Below, one piece after another: positions 17,629 through 25,267 of a DNA stretch of 64,000 nt. The notes below the pieces were generated by a model. The model did not search any database. It saw nothing but the letters and a program-made list of their open reading frames with translations, and was not told where the DNA came from. The stretch lies in NCBI RefSeq assembly GCF_004122105.1, contig NZ_SBKN01000001.1:620001-684000 (forward strand). Reading direction: 5' to 3'. The translations under genes and the position numbers were made by a program. Position 1 is the stretch's first letter; each line of letters begins with the position of its first letter. This DNA comes from Flavobacterium stagni. GTDB taxonomy: Bacteria; Bacteroidota; Bacteroidia; Flavobacteriales; Flavobacteriaceae.

Positions 17629-19536
17629 TTATTTGGTTAAGATAATTTGTGTATTGTACGATTCAGCCACGCGTTTGTTTACGGCACGCCATTGTTCGAA
17701 GTCGGATGCTTTTAACACCGCATTTTTGAATAAAAAGGATTTTTTGTAGACGATGACATTGTTTTCAACGGCATAGGTCAAATTCACTTCATAATTGTTT
17801 TCTTTCACCGCAATGGATTCGGGCAGCTTGGTCACTTTGTATCCTGCAGGCAGTTTTAGTGTAATCACGGATTCATACAAGGTTTTATAATCAAATTCGT
17901 AATCGGTTTTACGGTCTTTTAATTGAAACTCTTTGTATTCGTTCATAAAATCCAAGTCGACATAGATTTCATTATCAAATGACGAAACCTTGTTAGCGAT
18001 GTCAATCGAGTAATCAATGGTTAACTTTTGTTCTCGGTTATTGATATCACTCATTTTTACTTGGTCGACCTTGATGCTTTTGTTTTGATGGGCCAAGTAT
18101 CCGTCTAACATTTCTTTCTTTTTATTGCTTTCAAAATGGTTGTAAATGTTTTGAAAATACTCCCGACTTTCTCCTAAAAAGCTACGCTGACAGGTTCCTT
18201 TTAATTGTTCTTGTTCCAAGGAAAGATTGGCGGTAAATACTTCTTTATTGGCCGCAGCAGCACCTAGCGGAACTTTATCAAGTATGCATTTTTCGCCATC
18301 TTCTATCATTACTTCTTTGTTTTGGATACGTTCGGCATATTCACCAAAAGCACAGAATTTTTCTGTTCCATCTAAAAAGTAACGTTTCCCTTTGTAAAAC
18401 AAGGTACAGATCATGTGGTTATCCACCGCTAAAGAAGGCGTTTTGTAATCATAAGCAATGTGTTTGGTCCCAATCCATGTGAGACGGGCGTCGAAGCCGG
18501 CGAGTACCAACATTTGTTTGATTAAATTGGCCATTCCTTTACAGTCGCCGTATCGTTTTTCAAATACATTTTGGGCCTCATCGGGTTTGAATCCAGCAAT
18601 GCCATCCTCAAAAGCGATGTAGCGGATGTTGTCTTGAACCCAATAGTAGATGTTTTTGATTTTTTCTTCGTCTGTTTTCGCTTTCGCTGTAAGTTCGGTT
18701 ACTTTTTCACGTAATTTTTCCGGTTCATTTTGCATTAATTTTACCAATGAGGCATACCATTTGTACAGGTCTTCATGGGTTTTAAATAACGTTCCTGCTT
18801 TGGATCCTTTAGCATAACTCTTAGTCAAAATCATGATGTGGGGATACAAATAGGTGCGTCCCGGACTGTCTTTTTCTTTGAAATAGGCGGGTGCGTTTTC
18901 TAGGGTAAAGGTGTAAATGGTTGACCCGTCCGTATCCGTGATATTTTTTTTGATGTCAAATCCAGCAAAGTTGAATTCTTTGAGTTCGATATCCAGCCAT
19001 TTAGGCACTGTAAACACAATTTTCTTTTTCAACACCGGAAATTCATCTTGAAAATAAAAAGTCGTGCAGTATTTTATGTCGTTGTATTTCTTGTTGAGTT
19101 CATAAAAATAGGTGTACCCTTGCACCGGAAAGTCGATGGAAGTATATTTTACACGGGCATCGTTGTAAAACAAATCGTCGTCTTTGTAGGGTTCGTCTTT
19201 TACATAAAACGAGGCATCTTTCTCGTTTCGGAATTTGACTTTAAAATTTTCGATGGAAGATTCACTGTCATAGAATTCATATTTGTGTATATCCGCACGG
19301 TGGTTGATATTCATCAAATGTTCGTTGGTTTTTATGGAAACCGTAATTTTATCTGCGCTGGAATTGTAATCAAAGTTTACAGCATCTGTACTTTCTAAAA
19401 TGGCAACGTCGTCTTTGCTATATTGTTCACGCAACGATTTTGCCTTTGAAATATCTTCAGCGGTGGGGTCAATGTTTTTCTGAGCAAGTGTAGAAAAGGA
19501 GACACAGGCGCATAATGACAGGATAAGATTTTTCAC
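17629..19536 (-). CDS. DUF3857/transglutaminase-like exported protein
   Basis: A 635-residue protein starting with GTG at 19536; the start is supported by the signal peptide that begins there (M-K-N-L-I-L-S-L-C, ending T-L-A-Q). The N-terminal DUF3857 domain is followed by a transglutaminase-like core in which Cys (R-Y-G-D-C-K-G-M-A), His (D-N-H-M-I-C-T-L-F) and Asp (F-L-D-G-T) are all present, so it may be a functional cysteine hydrolase or transamidase. The C-terminal domain is beta-rich (DUF3858-like). It is first in a two-gene operon with the degenerate paralogue. Substrate unknown. Confidence 0.8.
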   Translation of the reverse strand: MKNLILSLCACVSFSTLAQKNIDPTAEDISKAKSLREQYSKDDVAILESTDAVNFDYNSSADKITVSIKTNEHLMNINHRADIHKYEFYDSESSIENFKVKFRNEKDASFYVKDEPYKDDDLFYNDARVKYTSIDFPVQGYTYFYELNKKYNDIKYCTTFYFQDEFPVLKKKIVFTVPKWLDIELKEFNFAGFDIKKNITDTDGSTIYTFTLENAPAYFKEKDSPGRTYLYPHIMILTKSYAKGSKAGTLFKTHEDLYKWYASLVKLMQNEPEKLREKVTELTAKAKTDEEKIKNIYYWVQDNIRYIAFEDGIAGFKPDEAQNVFEKRYGDCKGMANLIKQMLVLAGFDARLTWIGTKHIAYDYKTPSLAVDNHMICTLFYKGKRYFLDGTEKFCAFGEYAERIQNKEVMIEDGEKCILDKVPLGAAAANKEVFTANLSLEQEQLKGTCQRSFLGESREYFQNIYNHFESNKKKEMLDGYLAHQNKSIKVDQVKMSDINNREQKLTIDYSIDIANKVSSFDNEIYVDLDFMNEYKEFQLKDRKTDYEFDYKTLYESVITLKLPAGYKVTKLPESIAVKENNYEVNLTYAVENNVIVYKKSFLFKNAVLKASDFEQWRAVNKRVAESYNTQIILTK

Positions 19537-19584
19537 GGAGTTTCTTTTCCCGAAAAATAGTAATTTCTTGGCAATCCTAAAAAA

Positions 19585-20100
19585 TTAATTTTCAGTGAAT
19601 AATGCCTTCAATTCAGTGGCATCATTGGCTTTCATTTTTCCAGCCAAAACCAAACTCAATTGTTTACGACGCAAAGCGGCAGCAAAGCGCGCTTGTTCTT
19701 CTTCGGTTTGGGGTTCTAACGCCGGAACAGGAACAGGATTACCCATGTCGTCAACCGCTACAAAAGTATAGATGGCTTCATTGGCTTTGGTTCGAATGCC
19801 CGATTCCCGATCTTCAATCCAAACGTCCAAATAAATTTCCATTGAAGACGTAAAAGCACGGGAAACTTTGGCTTCAATAGTTACGACACTTCCCAGCGGA
19901 ATGGAACGGTTAAACGCCACGTGATTCACGGAAGCCGTCACCACAATACGACGCGAATGACGACGGGCAGCGATACTTGCCGCACGATCCATACGCGCGA
20001 GTAATTCACCTCCAAATAAATTGTTCAAAGGATTGGTTTCACTCGGTAAAACAAGGTCCGTTAAAATGGTTAGGGAATCCGCGGGATATTTAGGTGTCAT
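19585..20100 (-). CDS. Acyl-CoA thioesterase (hotdog fold)
   Basis: A 171-residue hotdog-fold thioesterase hydrolysing acyl-CoA to free fatty acid and CoA. The N-terminal motif N-P-L-N-N-L-F-G-G-E-L-L-A-R-M-D (catalytic Asp in the helix) is typical of the YciA/BFIT group. The start is the ATG at 20100; the longer frame would add 23 residues that run through a TACCTTTG promoter box. It stands alone between two terminated minus-strand units. Chain-length preference cannot be read. Confidence 0.88.
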   Translation of the reverse strand: MTPKYPADSLTILTDLVLPSETNPLNNLFGGELLARMDRAASIAARRHSRRIVVTASVNHVAFNRSIPLGSVVTIEAKVSRAFTSSMEIYLDVWIEDRESGIRTKANEAIYTFVAVDDMGNPVPVPALEPQTEEEQARFAAALRRKQLSLVLAGKMKANDATELKALFTEN

Positions 20101-20113
20101 GGTGTTTTTTTTG

Positions 20114-20121
20114 CAAAGGTA
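20114..20121 (-). promoter_or_regulatory. -7 box of the thioesterase promoter
   Basis: TACCTTTG on the minus strand, an exact TAnnTTTG match ending 13 nt before the ATG at 20100. No clear -33 TTG is seen at the usual distance. It supports the shorter start of the thioesterase. Confidence 0.55.
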
Positions 20122-20153
20122 GTAATTCAAGAAAGTTTTCTGAACCGATAAAA

Positions 20154-20182
20154 CATAAAAAAATCCCAAAGTAATTTGGGAT
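20154..20182 (-). terminator. Intrinsic terminator of the SPOR gene
   Basis: ATCCCAAA (20163-20170) and TTTGGGAT (20175-20182) form an 8-bp stem with a 4-nt loop. On the minus strand it is followed by a T-rich run, 5 nt beyond the stop at 20188. Confidence 0.85.
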
Positions 20183-20187
20183 GTATA

Positions 20188-21168
20188 TTAATGTTCTTCA
20201 ATCAAAACCCAAGCTTCAGGGTTGTGTGATTTTTGAACTTCCTGCATTTTTTGTTGGGCATCGCTGTAGCGGGAAAAACTTCCGTAGAACACAGGGAATA
20301 ATCCGTGTTTGTTCGGACCCATTTTTCGAGCGGGATAACCTAGTTTTTTTAACTCATACAACACACGATCGGCGTTTTCTTCCAAACGAAAGGCACCTGC
20401 TACAACGTGGTAAGGGAATTTCTCTGATTTGATGGTTAACGTTACCGGAGGTAATGTTGGTGTTGTTGGCGTATCCAAAACAAAAGTGGCTTCTTGAATT
20501 TTTTGTTCAATTTTCTTTTGCACATTGGTTTGCACCGCAAGGGTTTCCGCTTCGATTTTTTGGGTATAATATTGATTACCAAAATAACCACCAGCACCCA
20601 ATAGTCCGGCACTCATTACAAAAATAGCGGCGTATTTTAAAAACGAACGCGAGCGAGGAGTCTCGGGTAACAGATGAACAGGAACTTCTGAAGCAACGGG
20701 TTCTAAGACCGGAATTACTTCCTCTTCAGCAATTTGATTTAAAATTTCCCGCTGAACAAAAGGTGAAACTACTGCTGAGAGTCCGAACGACTCCGTCATG
20801 TAATTCACCTGATCATAGGGAACGAATACTAAGTTTTTATCGCTATTTAGTGTTATTTCACCAATTTGTTTTAATGAAATTCCGCCAAAATCTTGAAGTT
20901 TTTGCTTCCAATTGTGAACGGCATGTTCAATGGCTGTTACCGCAACTTCATAAGGAATTTTTTCAGCTACCGCAATGTGATTGGCCAATAGACCATCGTT
21001 ATTCTTGAGGTAAGCATTGAAAGTGATGACTTTCTTGGGTGGGGAAAAAACCTGCGCTGAACCGTTCCATTGTGCGGACTGGGTATCGGTCAAAAATGCA
21101 CCAAATCCAGGCACCGTTACACATTGGTAGCGATAGAGCAATTGGGATATGTAAGATTCAATCTTCAT
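20188..21168 (-). CDS. SPOR-domain protein with HU/CCDC81-like N-terminus
   Basis: A 326-residue protein. The N-terminal 130 residues (Y-I-S-Q-L-L-Y-R-Y-Q-C-V-T-V-P-G-F-G-A-F) match the HU-like 'CCDC81 prokaryotic HU' domains of Bacteroidota. One membrane helix follows (about 185-205), then a linker and a C-terminal SPOR domain (about 250-326), a fold that binds denuded septal peptidoglycan glycans. Topology is N-terminus in the cytoplasm, SPOR in the periplasm, suggesting a link between nucleoid or cytoplasmic partner and the division site (inference). The ATG at 21168 is chosen over the longer frame because a TAAATTTG box lies directly upstream. Confidence 0.82.
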   Translation of the reverse strand: MKIESYISQLLYRYQCVTVPGFGAFLTDTQSAQWNGSAQVFSPPKKVITFNAYLKNNDGLLANHIAVAEKIPYEVAVTAIEHAVHNWKQKLQDFGGISLKQIGEITLNSDKNLVFVPYDQVNYMTESFGLSAVVSPFVQREILNQIAEEEVIPVLEPVASEVPVHLLPETPRSRSFLKYAAIFVMSAGLLGAGGYFGNQYYTQKIEAETLAVQTNVQKKIEQKIQEATFVLDTPTTPTLPPVTLTIKSEKFPYHVVAGAFRLEENADRVLYELKKLGYPARKMGPNKHGLFPVFYGSFSRYSDAQQKMQEVQKSHNPEAWVLIEEH

Positions 21169-21173
21169 GAGAG

Positions 21174-21181
21174 CAAATTTA
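21174..21181 (-). promoter_or_regulatory. -7 box of the SPOR gene promoter
   Basis: TAAATTTG on the minus strand, an exact TAnnTTTG match. It ends only 5 nt before the ATG at 21168, so the transcript would have a leader of about 0-3 nt. Confidence 0.5.
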
Positions 21182-21218
21182 AAGATTTCGGAGCGATGGC
21201 AAAATTTTATCAACAAAC

Positions 21219-21254
21219 TTTGTTAACATTTTTCAATTCATTTTTATATTTTTG
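21219..21254 (+). promoter_or_regulatory. dprA promoter
   Basis: TTTG at 21219-21222 and TATTTTTG at 21247-21254 with 24 bp between them, fitting the Bacteroidota -33/-7 pattern with slightly wide spacing. Predicted leader to the dprA ATG is about 14 nt. Confidence 0.55.
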
Positions 21255-21271
21255 ACTTTCAATATTTTATT

Positions 21272-22381
21272 ATGCGCCATACCGATTTAATTGCCACCCT
21301 AGCACTACTGCAGGTAGAGGGAGTTGGGGATATTTTAGCCAAAAAACTTATTCATCAATTTGGTTCTGCCACTGAAGTCTTCCAACTCAAGCCGCGACAC
21401 TTGGCTGCGGTTGATGGATTAGGACCCCAAACCATCAAAAATTTTAAAGACACTTCGCTCTTTGCAAAAGCAGAAGCCGAATATCAATTTATTACCGATC
21501 ATCACGTTCAGGTTTATTTTTTTCAAGATCCAACGTATCCGGAACGGTTAAAACATTGTTACGACAGTCCCATTTTATTATACGGATCGGGGAAAATGGA
21601 TTGGAACCAACGCCACTTGATCAGTTTTGTGGGCACGCGTGAAATCACGCCTTATGGCAGCGATGTTACCCGAAGATTGTTGGAAGATTTGGAGCCGTTG
21701 AATCCCATTATTGTGAGTGGTTTTGCCTACGGCGTGGATATTTTAGCCCATAAAATTGCCATGGAATTGGGATTGCAAACCATAGGCGTTTTAGCACACG
21801 GACTCAATCAAATTTACCCCAAAATGCATAAAAAGTATGTAGGGAAAATGTTGGAAAATGGGGGTTTTCTGACTGAATTTCGTAGCGATTCCAATCCTGA
21901 TAAAGAAAATTTTGTGCGCAGAAACCGAATTGTAGCTGGAATGACGGAAGGAACTGTGGTGATTGAAAGTGCCGAAAAAGGCGGTTCGTTAATTACAGCC
22001 AACATGGCCAATGAATACAACCGGGAAGTTTTTGCTGTACCGGGTCGCATCACGGATAAATTCAGTCAGGGATGCAATGCCTTAATCAAAACCCAGCGCG
22101 CGCACTTACTGACATCGGCGGCAGATATATTGTATCATTTGAATTGGTCAACATCAGAAGAATTACCAGTGCGAAAAGGTGTTCAAAAACAATTGTTTGT
22201 CCAACTCGAAGCGGAAGAGCAATTGCTCTATGATTTTTTAGCCCAAAATGGAAAGGCACTCTTGGACCTGATTGCCCTAGAGTGCCAAATGCCTGTTTTT
22301 AAAGTGTCAACCTTGCTGTTGAATATGGAGTTGAAAGGCGTTATTCGTCCGTTGCCGGGTAAATTATTCGAAGCGATTTAA
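21272..22381 (+). CDS. dprA: DNA-processing protein DprA
   Basis: A 369-residue DprA/Smf protein that loads RecA onto incoming single-stranded DNA during natural transformation. The N-terminus has a helix-hairpin-helix-like segment (residues 10-65). The Rossmann-fold core contains the conserved S-G-F-A-Y-G-V-D-I-L-A-H-K and G-L-N-Q-I-Y-P, and V-V-I-E-S-A-E-K-G-G-S-L-I-T-A. A winged-helix domain (about 305-369) ends the protein. It abuts the convergent hsp70-like gene with no base between the two stop codons. Confidence 0.95.
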   Translation: MRHTDLIATLALLQVEGVGDILAKKLIHQFGSATEVFQLKPRHLAAVDGLGPQTIKNFKDTSLFAKAEAEYQFITDHHVQVYFFQDPTYPERLKHCYDSPILLYGSGKMDWNQRHLISFVGTREITPYGSDVTRRLLEDLEPLNPIIVSGFAYGVDILAHKIAMELGLQTIGVLAHGLNQIYPKMHKKYVGKMLENGGFLTEFRSDSNPDKENFVRRNRIVAGMTEGTVVIESAEKGGSLITANMANEYNREVFAVPGRITDKFSQGCNALIKTQRAHLLTSAADILYHLNWSTSEELPVRKGVQKQLFVQLEAEEQLLYDFLAQNGKALLDLIALECQMPVFKVSTLLLNMELKGVIRPLPGKLFEAI

Positions 22382-24862
22382 TTATTTCAAACCGAGGTCG
22401 CCATCAAAATTGTTCAAATCTTCACGGGTTCGTGGTTTTACAATCAATAAATCCCAAAATTGATAATTGATGGCTTTCAATTCGGTCATACTGTTTCGCT
22501 CCAAGGCGGATTCTCCCAATTCAACGAGTTTTTTAAAACGTTGCGCATCTTTGTATTCGCTTTCCATTTTGAAACGGTAATAATAGAAAGCATTGACAAA
22601 GCGCTCGTCTTGTTTCATGTAAATGCTATCGTACAAATCATCCAATTCTTTGGTTTTTTTACGAATCAAATATTTGTTATTGGATTGCAAAATTTCTTTT
22701 TCATTGCGCACGATTTTTTCAAATTCTTCGCGCTGTTTTGGCGAGGCAACTTCCAAATAACTTTCCACACCTTCCCGTGTGTTTTGGTATTCTTGGATTT
22801 CTTGCAACACATGTTTGTGACGCACCAAATCATCGTATTCTTGAATCGTGAGTCGCTTCATTTCATCCAATTGGAATTTACGATCCGTTGAGCGGTCATC
22901 AACGGCTTCAAGTGCTTCATTATACAATACCGTTAAGTGGTCGAGGATGCGTTTTAACTTCGCTAAATATTCATAATTTTCATCTTCTTCTTGATATTCG
23001 ATTTCTTCTTGAATTTCATCCACTACCGTTTTTATTTCGGAAGCTAATTTATCCAAAACCACTTGGCGTTGATGGGGATTGAATACTTCGTTGATTTCCA
23101 AATCTAAAGCACCAATGTAGATACTCACATTCAAATCGCGGGATTCAGAAATTTTGAAATTCAATTCGATATCCATTCCTTTGATTAAGTCCATAGGCAA
23201 GGATTTACCGGTAATTTCAATATATCCAATGGTTAAATTACTTCCAATCATACCGCCGGCATTTCCTTCCACAATGTTGATGATTAATTTGTCATCGGAG
23301 TTTTTTAAAATGTTTTTTGAAGTGGTTTTGTACAATGTTTTTTTCAGCGGGAGAATGTCATTTTTTTTAAAAATGCGCTCCATGAATGTTTTGCCCGCTT
23401 CTTCATCGACTTCCAAACAAATATCATTCGGTAAAGGTTGTCCCATAATGTTGTACAAACCATTGGTGATATGAATGCTGTTGTTTTGGTAGACTACATT
23501 TTGATTTTCGTCAAAAATCAGAAGGGTAAAAATATTGGTTGCTTTTTCCAATAAAGGAACAAACTCGGTTACTTTCTGATTAATTTTCAGAACGCCCGTA
23601 TCAAATCCACCATCCGAGCGGGTGATGCGGTAATATCCCTGAAAAGGAGTTTTAAAAACGGCAGCGATAAGTTCTTCAGCGTCTTTCGAGTTGGGTTCAT
23701 AAACGACTTCAACCGAAAGATCAGTAGCCACGGGATTGCTTTCTTGATTTTCTTCGGCCAATTCAGATGGTTTCGAACCTGCATAATACGCGGCGCCTAC
23801 CACAACGGCAGTAGTTGGGTCAATTCCTGTATCTACTTTAATGCCACTGCGTTGTGCCAATTGCTCCCGGATATAGGGGATATACGTAGTACCACCGACT
23901 AAAATAATTCGGTCAATTTGCGAAAATTTCAATCCGTTATCGACCAACAATCGTTCGGTCAAATGATAAGATTCATCAAATTTTGCATATAAAATAGATT
24001 CAAATTCCACACGACTCACTTCGATATCGGCAAATACATCCCAAGCTTCGATGTCCAATTCAAATTGGGCAGAAGTTTTAATGGATAATTCTTTTTTGGC
24101 TTCTTCGGCTTTGAATAAGAGTTCGAAATACAACTTTTTACAATCCGCTTCTTCGCCAGCAATCATTCGTTTCCACAAGTTGGTTTGACCCGAAACCGCT
24201 TCGATTTTAGGGCAAATTACTTTTTCAACAAATAAATTATCCAAGTCTAAACCACCCAAAAAGTTATTCCCTTTATGGTCTAAAACTTTTAATTCTCGAG
24301 GATCAATGCGTACCAAAGCCACGTCAAAAGTACCGCCACCAAAGTCGTACACCAACCATTTTTGTTCTTGCGAAATGTCAATATTAAGGGTGTTGGAATA
24401 CGCCAAACAAGCCGCGATGGGTTCTTGAAGCAACACCACTTCTTCAAAACCGGCTTGGTAACCGGCCTTTTTGGTTGCATTGGTTTGAATAGTGTCAAAC
24501 GAAGCGGGAATCGTGATTACTGTGGATTTGGGTTGTTCCGGTTGGGTGAAATTAATCAATTCTTTGAGCACCATGGCGGAAAGTTCGACCGGCGCAATTT
24601 CAGCATCTATAGCTTCTACAAAATACTGCGCATCCGAACCCATTTTTCGTTTGAACGAAGAAAATACGTTTTCCGATTGGGTCAACATCAGTTCCCGTGC
24701 TTTGTCTCCAATTTGAATCCGACCCTTACGAAAGGAAACTACAGAAGGCAAGGTGTCTTTAAACCCGACCGGATTTTTATATAAGGTAATTTTACCATTT
24801 TCATATTTCGCAATGGCTGAGTTGGTGGTGCCCAAGTCAATACCGAAATTAATATTGGCCAT
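22382..24862 (-). CDS. Non-canonical Hsp70-family chaperone
   Basis: An 826-residue Hsp70 relative, much longer than DnaK (about 638). The actin-like ATPase domain (1-370) has the phosphate-1 motif D-L-G-T-T-N-S, the second phosphate loop Y-D-F-G-G-G-T-F-D-V-A-L and the adenosine motif L-V-G-G-T-T-Y-I-P. A beta-rich insert of about 110 residues (about 385-490) precedes a shortened DnaK-like substrate-binding beta domain (I-N-I-V-E-G-N-A-G-G). The C-terminal 220 residues are charged alpha-helical, with no E-E-V-D-like end. The ATG at 24862 is preferred over the in-frame TTG at 24868, which directly abuts the previous stop. The gene lies 6 bp after a small GrpE-like gene. It is not the housekeeping DnaK, since dnaJ and grpE proper are absent here. 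Confidence 0.85.
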   Translation of the reverse strand: MANINFGIDLGTTNSAIAKYENGKITLYKNPVGFKDTLPSVVSFRKGRIQIGDKARELMLTQSENVFSSFKRKMGSDAQYFVEAIDAEIAPVELSAMVLKELINFTQPEQPKSTVITIPASFDTIQTNATKKAGYQAGFEEVVLLQEPIAACLAYSNTLNIDISQEQKWLVYDFGGGTFDVALVRIDPRELKVLDHKGNNFLGGLDLDNLFVEKVICPKIEAVSGQTNLWKRMIAGEEADCKKLYFELLFKAEEAKKELSIKTSAQFELDIEAWDVFADIEVSRVEFESILYAKFDESYHLTERLLVDNGLKFSQIDRIILVGGTTYIPYIREQLAQRSGIKVDTGIDPTTAVVVGAAYYAGSKPSELAEENQESNPVATDLSVEVVYEPNSKDAEELIAAVFKTPFQGYYRITRSDGGFDTGVLKINQKVTEFVPLLEKATNIFTLLIFDENQNVVYQNNSIHITNGLYNIMGQPLPNDICLEVDEEAGKTFMERIFKKNDILPLKKTLYKTTSKNILKNSDDKLIINIVEGNAGGMIGSNLTIGYIEITGKSLPMDLIKGMDIELNFKISESRDLNVSIYIGALDLEINEVFNPHQRQVVLDKLASEIKTVVDEIQEEIEYQEEDENYEYLAKLKRILDHLTVLYNEALEAVDDRSTDRKFQLDEMKRLTIQEYDDLVRHKHVLQEIQEYQNTREGVESYLEVASPKQREEFEKIVRNEKEILQSNNKYLIRKKTKELDDLYDSIYMKQDERFVNAFYYYRFKMESEYKDAQRFKKLVELGESALERNSMTELKAINYQFWDLLIVKPRTREDLNNFDGDLGLK

Positions 24863-24868
24863 ATTCAA

Positions 24869-25156
24869 TTATTCTACAATTACTACTCCTTTTTGAACTA
24901 ATACAAAACCATCACCACTATTGTGGTAGATGACCGGTTTTAAAACTTTGGTGATTTTTTTGGCATTGGCATGCATTAAATTTGCTTCAACAGAATTGTC
25001 ACGTTCGTCATAATTGAGTCCGATAGGGTTAATCACTTTATAGCCCATTTCGGTGATTTCGTGTTGAATACGATTGAAATTTCGCTCAAAGAGTTCGATT
25101 TGATTTTCTTGTGCTTTTTTTTCGATTTCGAATAATTGATTGATTATGGCTTCCAT
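24869..25156 (-). CDS. Mini GrpE-like protein
   Basis: A 95-residue protein. Residues 1-33 are a charged helix and residues 36-95 resemble the GrpE head domain: G-Y-K-V-I-N-P-I-G, Y-D-E-R, then V-L-K-P-V-I-Y and a closing V-L-V-Q-K-G-V-V-I-V-E that parallels the GrpE strands ending the protein. The long N-terminal dimer helix of GrpE is cut short. It is encoded just upstream of the non-canonical Hsp70 with a 6-bp gap, so a dedicated nucleotide-exchange factor is the natural inference. The similarity is my own reading and is weak in identity; an unrelated small Hsp70 partner is the alternative. Confidence 0.55.
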   Translation of the reverse strand: MEAIINQLFEIEKKAQENQIELFERNFNRIQHEITEMGYKVINPIGLNYDERDNSVEANLMHANAKKITKVLKPVIYHNSGDGFVLVQKGVVIVE

Positions 25157-25237
25157 TTTTTACAATTTTTTGGAGTAGCAAGGTACAATTTTATTGTTTT
25201 TTAGCGTAAAGGAATGTGCTGAAATCCTTTTAAATTC

Positions 25238-25245
25238 TATTTTTG
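25238..25245 (+). promoter_or_regulatory. -7 box upstream of the divergent membrane-protein gene
   Basis: TATTTTTG, an exact TAnnTTTG match 22 nt before the ATG at 25268. No convincing -33 TTG is seen. On the opposite strand TACCTTG (25179-25185), one base short of the box, may serve the GrpE-like/Hsp70 pair. Confidence 0.45.
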
Positions 25246-25267
25246 TTTCACGCTAATACCAGCCGTG

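Noticed and set aside
19602..19853. Plus-strand frame of 83 codons over the thioesterase
   Set aside because: Antisense to a gene with a clear hotdog motif; no independent support.
22460..24784. Several plus-strand frames of 64-143 codons across the hsp70-like gene
   Set aside because: All are antisense shadows of the Hsp70 reading frame; their translations are Phe- and His-rich with no domain pattern.
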